Source: Planktophila turicensis (lineage in GTDB: Bacteria; Actinomycetota; Actinomycetes; Nanopelagicales; Nanopelagicaceae). From it: 64,000 nucleotides of DNA. Positions 59,738 through 64,000 of this stretch are shown in pieces. The first letter of the stretch is position 1. Each line of letters starts with the position of its first letter. A program made the translations under genes and the position numbers. The notes under the pieces are model-generated. The model was not told the DNA's origin. It searched no databases and saw only the letters and a program-made list of their open reading frames with translations. The stretch lies in the NCBI GenBank assembly GCA_965234405.1, contig OZ248346.1. One strand, 5' to 3'.

Positions 59738-59971
59738 ATGCGCATTCGAGTCTCTGAATCCACAGTGATTCCTTCACTGACTCGTGAAGCGGGCATGGTT
59801 ATTCTTAATATCAATACAGATCTCTCATTCGAGAATATTGAAGAATTTATTGGGGATCAATTCTTACCCGGCGAAAGAGATGCAGCATTTTCACTGTGGG
59901 CTGATGATGAGAGCAAGCGGACATTTACTCCGATTGCGGGCACCACAGACTTCTATATCGACGCTCGCTAG
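59738..59971 (+). CDS. Orphan 77-residue protein of unknown function
   Basis: I do not recognise this protein. ATG at 59738 lies 6 bases after TACGGT with no Shine-Dalgarno. It is acidic, without cysteines or membrane segments; the first half looks like beta strands (MRIRVSEST, GMVILNINTD), the middle like a helix (SFENIEEFIGD). Its stop TAG shares the bases CTAG with the stop of the convergent XRE gene. It lies beside xerC, downstream of a perfect inverted repeat. Confidence 0.65.
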   Translation: MRIRVSESTVIPSLTREAGMVILNINTDLSFENIEEFIGDQFLPGERDAAFSLWADDESKRTFTPIAGTTDFYIDAR

Positions 59972-60225
59972 TTCTTTCTATCAATCGCGCCAAGCGCAAT
60001 CAGAAGAGTCTCAGGCGATACTTCTAAAACTTCGCACAGTGGTGCGATCACATCAATTGAAGGTCTGCGCTCTTGACGAAAGTAACGAGAAAGAGTTCCG
60101 CGATCAATATCCACGAGTGCAGCAAATTCTTCATACGATGAAATATTGAGTTTAAGCAATCTCTCTGACAGCCACTGCGAAGATTCAGCTTGCGAGAATC
60201 TCTTACCTGCAAGTCTGGTTGTCAT
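59968..60225 (-). CDS. Small XRE-type DNA-binding protein
   Basis: 85 residues. The helix-turn-helix is SYEEFAALVDIDRGTLSRYF (about residues 30-49), followed by RRPSIDVIAPLCEVLEVSP, the standard XRE pattern. No effector domain. ATG at 60225 lies 6 bases after TATCTT. Convergent with, and overlapping by 4 bases, the orphan gene. It may bind the inverted repeat at 59701. Confidence 0.82.
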   Translation of the reverse strand: MTTRLAGKRFSQAESSQWLSERLLKLNISSYEEFAALVDIDRGTLSRYFRQERRPSIDVIAPLCEVLEVSPETLLIALGAIDRKN

Positions 60226-60231
60226 TTAGAC

Positions 60232-60237
60232 AAGATA
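60232..60237 (-). promoter_or_regulatory. Leaderless -10 element for the XRE gene
   Basis: TATCTT on the minus strand ends 6 bases before the ATG at 60225. Confidence 0.45.
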
Positions 60238-60251
60238 TAGCAGTTGAGAGC

Positions 60252-60275
60252 AAAAAGTGAGCCGAACTTATTCGG
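60252..60275 (-). terminator. Weak terminator-like hairpin at the cimA stop
   Basis: CCGAA-TAAG-TTCGG (60262-60275) contains the cimA TAA in its loop and is followed, after six bases, by five T residues on the minus strand. The stem is short. Confidence 0.4.
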
Positions 60276-61860
60276 GTTTGCGACCCTGTCTTAATAGGCC
60301 AAATGTGAGCGCATCTTCAAGCGCCATCGCCGAAGCGGCAATAACGTTTTCGTGAACTCCGACTGTGTTCCACTCGCCTTTTCCATCAGAGGTTTCAACA
60401 AGCACACGGGTTACTGCGCCAGTTCCCAGACGACCTTCGAGGATGCGAACCTTGTAATCGGTGAGTTCGAGTGAAGTCAATTCTGGGTAAAGCTGGTTAA
60501 GACCATCACGAAGTGCATTATCAAATGCGTTAACAGGACCGTTTCCGGCACCTGAACATGTGATCTCTTTACCTTGCGCTGTAACGGTTACTTCTGCCTT
60601 GGTGATGATTGAGTTCTTTTCATCGCGTTCGGTTGTGGTGAGCCAGTGATCGATAGTGAAGAACGATGGACGCTTTCCAGTTGCTTCTTCGCGAAGAAGA
60701 AGTTCGAATGAAGCATCGGCCGCTTCAAAGGTAAAGCCGCGTGATTCCATCTCTTTTACGCGATCGACAACACGACCAATGAGTTCGCGGTCTCCACCAA
60801 GATCAACGCCGAGTTCCATTGACTTAAGTTCGATAGAAGCACGCCCAGCCATATCTGAAACGAGCATGCGCATATCGTTTCCGACAGATGCTGGATCTTC
60901 ATGCTGATAGAGCGATGGATCTACCTTGATTGCAGATGCGTGAAGGCCTGCCTTATGAGCAAATGCCGATACGCCTGTATATGGCTGACGTGGTGATGGA
61001 GAAATATTGGTGACTTCAGCAACGGCATGTGAGATGCGGAAAGATTCACGAAGCGCGTTTTGTGGAAGAACTTCTTTCTTCTTCTTAAGTTCAAGATTTG
61101 CAATGATGGTGACTAAATCGGCGTTACCTGTGCGTTCGCCGTATCCATTGAGAGTTCCTTGGATATGTGTGGCGCCTGCGGCGTAAGCAGCCATTGAGTT
61201 TGCGACTGCGCAACCTGTGTCGTTGTGGCAGTGAATTCCAAGACGGGCTGAAGTTGCGCCCAGTACATCATGAACAACATCTGCGATTTCATCAGGAAGC
61301 ATTCCACCGTTGGTATCGCATAGAGCTGCAACATCGGCTCCTGCTTCCATCGCTACGCGGATAACTTCAAGAGCGTATGCGCGATTAGCGCGGTAGCCAT
61401 CGAAGAAGTGTTCAGCATCAAGAAAAACACGTTGTCCTTCATCGCGAAGGTGCTTTACTGAGTCGCGGATCATTGCAAGGTTCTCATCGAGAGATGTCTT
61501 CAGCGCTAGATCTACGTGGCGGTCATATGACTTTGCCACGAGAGTTACAGCCGGTGCTCCTGAATCACGGAGTGCACCAAGCAGCACATCGTCGGCCGCC
61601 TTTACGTTGGGGCGACGGGTCGCACCAAAAGCTACAAATGTTGCATTCTTAAGTTTGAGTTCTTTCTTTGCAAGTGCAAAGAATTCCGTGTCCTTTGGAT
61701 TAGCACCAGGCCATCCGCCTTCGATGAAGCCAACGCCTAGATCATCCAGGTGACGAGCAATAGTGAGCTTGTCGTGGACGGAGAGATTAAGGCCTTCTTG
61801 TTGTGCACCATCACGAAGAGTGGTGTCATAGATATGGATTGCCTCTTTATCAAATGACAT
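60268..61860 (-). CDS. cimA: (R)-citramalate synthase
   Basis: Condenses pyruvate and acetyl-CoA to citramalate, a threonine-independent route to isoleucine. DTTLRDGAQQEG at the N-terminus, HCHND metal motif near residue 207 and a C-terminal regulatory (LeuA dimer) domain. 530 residues. It has the CimA-type sequence (EGGWPGANPKD) rather than that of 2-isopropylmalate synthase. Its start overlaps the ilvE stop by one base. Confidence 0.9.
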   Translation of the reverse strand: MSFDKEAIHIYDTTLRDGAQQEGLNLSVHDKLTIARHLDDLGVGFIEGGWPGANPKDTEFFALAKKELKLKNATFVAFGATRRPNVKAADDVLLGALRDSGAPAVTLVAKSYDRHVDLALKTSLDENLAMIRDSVKHLRDEGQRVFLDAEHFFDGYRANRAYALEVIRVAMEAGADVAALCDTNGGMLPDEIADVVHDVLGATSARLGIHCHNDTGCAVANSMAAYAAGATHIQGTLNGYGERTGNADLVTIIANLELKKKKEVLPQNALRESFRISHAVAEVTNISPSPRQPYTGVSAFAHKAGLHASAIKVDPSLYQHEDPASVGNDMRMLVSDMAGRASIELKSMELGVDLGGDRELIGRVVDRVKEMESRGFTFEAADASFELLLREEATGKRPSFFTIDHWLTTTERDEKNSIITKAEVTVTAQGKEITCSGAGNGPVNAFDNALRDGLNQLYPELTSLELTDYKVRILEGRLGTGAVTRVLVETSDGKGEWNTVGVHENVIAASAMALEDALTFGLLRQGRKPE

Positions 61861-62942
61861 TAGAGCGCGACCTTCTGAACCCAGCCGTGCTTATCTTCAG
61901 TGGTTCCATGTTGAATAGCGAGCAGGTGGTTACGAATCTGCATTGTGATTGGACCAGGTTGTCCATCTCCTGTTACCCATGTACCCATTGCAGATTTTGC
62001 TTGTCCTACTGGAGAGACAACTGCGGCAGTACCGCATGCAAAGATTTCAGAGATATCTCCAGATGTAACGCCTTCGCGCCAATCATCGATAGAGAGCATG
62101 ACTTCTTCGGTCTTGTAGCCAAGATCTTTAGCCACAGACAAGATTGAGTCGCGAGTAATTCCGGGAAGAAGAGTTCCGGTTAGCTTTGGAGTGATGACAG
62201 TTGCATCAGCGCCCTTGCCCTTTACGAAGTAAAGGTTCATGCCGCCCATCTCTTCAATCCATTTGCGTTCTTTTGCATCGATCCAGACCACTTGATCGCA
62301 GCCTTCTTTAGCGGCAGCCTTCTGTGCAACGAGTGAAGCTGCGTAGTTTCCACCGCACTTTGCTTCACCTGTTCCGCCTTGTGCTGCGCGAACATATTCT
62401 GTTGAGATCCAGACAGAGACAGCCTTTGATGGATCAAAGTAAGCACCCGCTGGGGTTGCAATAAGAAGGTAGGTCGCCTTATTTGTTGGGCGAACTCCAA
62501 GACCAACTTCGGTAGCAATCATGAATGGGCGAATGTAGAGCGCTTCGCCCACTTTTCCTGGAGTCCAACCTGCATCTTGCTTAACAAGTGCATGAACGGT
62601 TTCAAGGAATAACTCTTCTGGCATTTCAGGAAGCGCCAGGCGCTGCGCAGAACGTGCAAAGCGTCGAGCATTTGCTTCAGGACGGAAGAGTGCAATACCT
62701 CCATCAGGTTGACGGTATGCCTTCATTCCTTCAAAGATTTCTTGACCGTAATGAAAAACAGCAGTTGCAGGATCCAAAGTAATTGGGCCGTAAGGCTTTA
62801 ACTCTGGCTCTTCCCAGCCACCAGCTTCAGTCCACTCGCAGACGACCATATGGTCGGTGTAATACTTTCCAAAACCACAGTTAGCGACCTTTTCTTCGCG
62901 CTCTGCCGTTGGAACTGCATGTGGATTGAGAGTGATTTTCAT
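61860..62942 (-). CDS. ilvE: Branched-chain amino acid aminotransferase
   Basis: PLP enzyme, last step of leucine, isoleucine and valine synthesis. FHYGQEIFEGMKAYR near residue 64, GGNYAASLVAQ near 197 and FACGTAAVVSPVG near 313 are typical of class IV aminotransferases. 360 residues. Tightly spaced between leuB and cimA. Confidence 0.96.
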   Translation of the reverse strand: MKITLNPHAVPTAEREEKVANCGFGKYYTDHMVVCEWTEAGGWEEPELKPYGPITLDPATAVFHYGQEIFEGMKAYRQPDGGIALFRPEANARRFARSAQRLALPEMPEELFLETVHALVKQDAGWTPGKVGEALYIRPFMIATEVGLGVRPTNKATYLLIATPAGAYFDPSKAVSVWISTEYVRAAQGGTGEAKCGGNYAASLVAQKAAAKEGCDQVVWIDAKERKWIEEMGGMNLYFVKGKGADATVITPKLTGTLLPGITRDSILSVAKDLGYKTEEVMLSIDDWREGVTSGDISEIFACGTAAVVSPVGQAKSAMGTWVTGDGQPGPITMQIRNHLLAIQHGTTEDKHGWVQKVAL

Positions 62943-63983
62943 TTACTTCACCAATTCTGCTAACGCTGAACCGATTTCGGTTGTGCCACGCTTTGAATCA
63001 CCGCGTGAGAGTAGGTCAGTAGCAACTGCTTTTTCTACATCGCGTGCTGCATCAGCTAGCCCAAGGTGATCCAACATCATCGCAACAGACATTACTGTCG
63101 CAGTTGGGTCAGCCAAGTTCTTGCCAGCAATATCTGGAGCCGAACCGTGTACTGGTTCGAACATTGATGGGAATTTACCTTTTGGATTGATATTGCCTGA
63201 AGCTGCAAGTCCAATACCGCCACAGATAGCAGCAGCAATGTCAGTCAAGATATCTCCGAAAAGGTTATCTGTTACAACGACATCAAAACGCTCTGGGTTA
63301 GTTACGAAGAACATTGAAGCTGCATCGACGTGCAAGTAATCAGTAGTAATGCCTGGGTACTCCTTAGCGACTTCGTTAAAGGTACGAGTCCATAATCCAC
63401 CTGCACGAGTAAGAACGTTGTTCTTATGTACAAGTGTGAGCTTCTTGCGATCGCGAGCTGATGCGCGAACAAATGCATCACGGATTACGCGCTCAGCACC
63501 ACGACGAGTGTTGAGTGATTCCTCCGTTGCAATTTCAGCGTCAGTGCCTTCGGCAAGAACTCCGCCTGCACCAACGTATGGGCCTTCAGTTCCTTCGCGA
63601 ACAACGACGAAATCGATTGGCGCCTTGGTAGCAAGTGGCCCTGTCACACCAGGCATCAACTTCGCTGGGCGAAGGTTGATGTAGTGATCAAAGGCGAAGC
63701 GGAGCTTGAGAAGTAATCCACGTTCGAGAACGCCGCTTGGAACTGTTGGGTCCCCCACTGCGCCGAGCAAGATGACATCTGACTTAGCGAGCTCTGCAAG
63801 AACTGAATCAGGAAGAACTTCGCCCGTGCGATGCCAGTAACCAGCACCTAGGTCGTAGTGAGTCTTATTAAATGTCACGCCGTATTTAGCGGCAACGACA
63901 TCAAGAACCTTAAGACCTTCTCCTACAACTTCGGTGCCAATACCGTCGCCTGGAATAACTGCAAGATTGATTGTTCGTGACAT
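62943..63983 (-). CDS. leuB: 3-isopropylmalate dehydrogenase
   Basis: Oxidative decarboxylation in leucine synthesis. PGDGIGTEV at residues 10-18, VREGTEGPYVG near 130, DNLFGDILTD near 242 and EPVHGSAPDIAGK near 272. 346 residues. Its ATG overlaps the stop codon of the next gene to the right, so the operon continues beyond the window. Confidence 0.97.
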   Translation of the reverse strand: MSRTINLAVIPGDGIGTEVVGEGLKVLDVVAAKYGVTFNKTHYDLGAGYWHRTGEVLPDSVLAELAKSDVILLGAVGDPTVPSGVLERGLLLKLRFAFDHYINLRPAKLMPGVTGPLATKAPIDFVVVREGTEGPYVGAGGVLAEGTDAEIATEESLNTRRGAERVIRDAFVRASARDRKKLTLVHKNNVLTRAGGLWTRTFNEVAKEYPGITTDYLHVDAASMFFVTNPERFDVVVTDNLFGDILTDIAAAICGGIGLAASGNINPKGKFPSMFEPVHGSAPDIAGKNLADPTATVMSVAMMLDHLGLADAARDVEKAVATDLLSRGDSKRGTTEIGSALAELVK

Positions 63984-64000
63984 TAGTTCACCAATGTCAC
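63983..64000 (-). CDS. C-terminal end of a further gene (cut by window edge)
   Basis: Only five codons (VTLVN) and a TAA overlapping the leuB ATG are visible. In related actinobacteria serA often precedes leuB, so it may be serA, but this cannot be decided here. Confidence 0.35.
   Translation of the reverse strand: MTLVN

Noticed and set aside
1..64000. tRNA, rRNA, CRISPR, insertion sequence or prophage
   Set aside because: I saw no T-loop-like GTTCGA context with a tRNA fold in the gaps, no spaced repeats, no transposase and no phage genes; xerC is the housekeeping recombinase.

Overview
The window is a gene-dense stretch of actinobacterial chromosome. Markers for this are ClgR, SepIVA, DUF3046, an LtbR-type IclR regulator beside leuCD, the rnc-rpmF-yceD-sepIVA-coaD-rsmD-recG order, and a lysine-rich HU tail. 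Most lines I counted by eye are a little under half G+C. Gaps between genes are tiny, and many start codons sit 6-7 bases after a TANNNT element with no Shine-Dalgarno (leaderless). This fits a streamlined freshwater actinobacterium of the acI/Nanopelagicales type. That placement is inference, not proof. There are no rRNA or tRNA genes, insertion sequences, prophage or CRISPR arrays.

Left to right: 1-7100 holds smc (cut by the left edge), rnc, rpmF, yceD, sepIVA, coaD, rsmD and recG. 7260-12040 holds rpmB, thiL, an Lrp ligand-domain protein, ddl, gpsA, plsC and hupB. 12269-15062 holds leuD, leuC and the divergent ltbR. 15079-19735 is the recA neighbourhood: recX, recA with a two-mode DNA-damage promoter, a divergent yaaA, an alpha/beta hydrolase, DUF3046, a TetR regulator, clgR and pncC. 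19745-28203 holds pgsA, rimO, a RodZ-like protein, ftsK, rnj, dapA and thyX. 28264-29234 is an azlCD exporter. 29237-46931 carries a mycoredoxin-like protein, dapB, an M16 peptidase, pnp, rpsO, ribF, truB, rbfA, infB, nusA, rimP, a TauE/SafE permease, proS, ispG, a site-2 protease and dxr. 46928-52940 is a polyamine block: potABCD-type transporter, an aldehyde dehydrogenase resembling gamma-aminobutyraldehyde dehydrogenase, and a DinB-fold protein. 52955-57967 holds rlmN, cdsA, frr, pyrH, tsf and rpsB. 58265-60225 is the only accessory-looking patch: a ParD/RelE-like toxin-antitoxin pair, xerC, an orphan 77-residue gene and a small XRE regulator. 60268-64000 holds cimA, ilvE, leuB and the tail of one more gene.

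Together the window covers translation, RNA turnover, branched-chain amino acid, isoprenoid and lysine/peptidoglycan precursor synthesis, membrane lipid synthesis, chromosome segregation and DNA repair. The most interesting points are the recA control region (an exact RecA-NDp/PafBC-type promoter with a LexA box at its start site, shared with yaaA), the window-wide leaderless architecture including two -10 elements that begin with the upstream gene's TAG stop codon, the structured pnp leader, the polyamine promoter with an operator over its -10, and the orphan/XRE pair beside xerC. No single locus can be called a proven new system from sequence alone.
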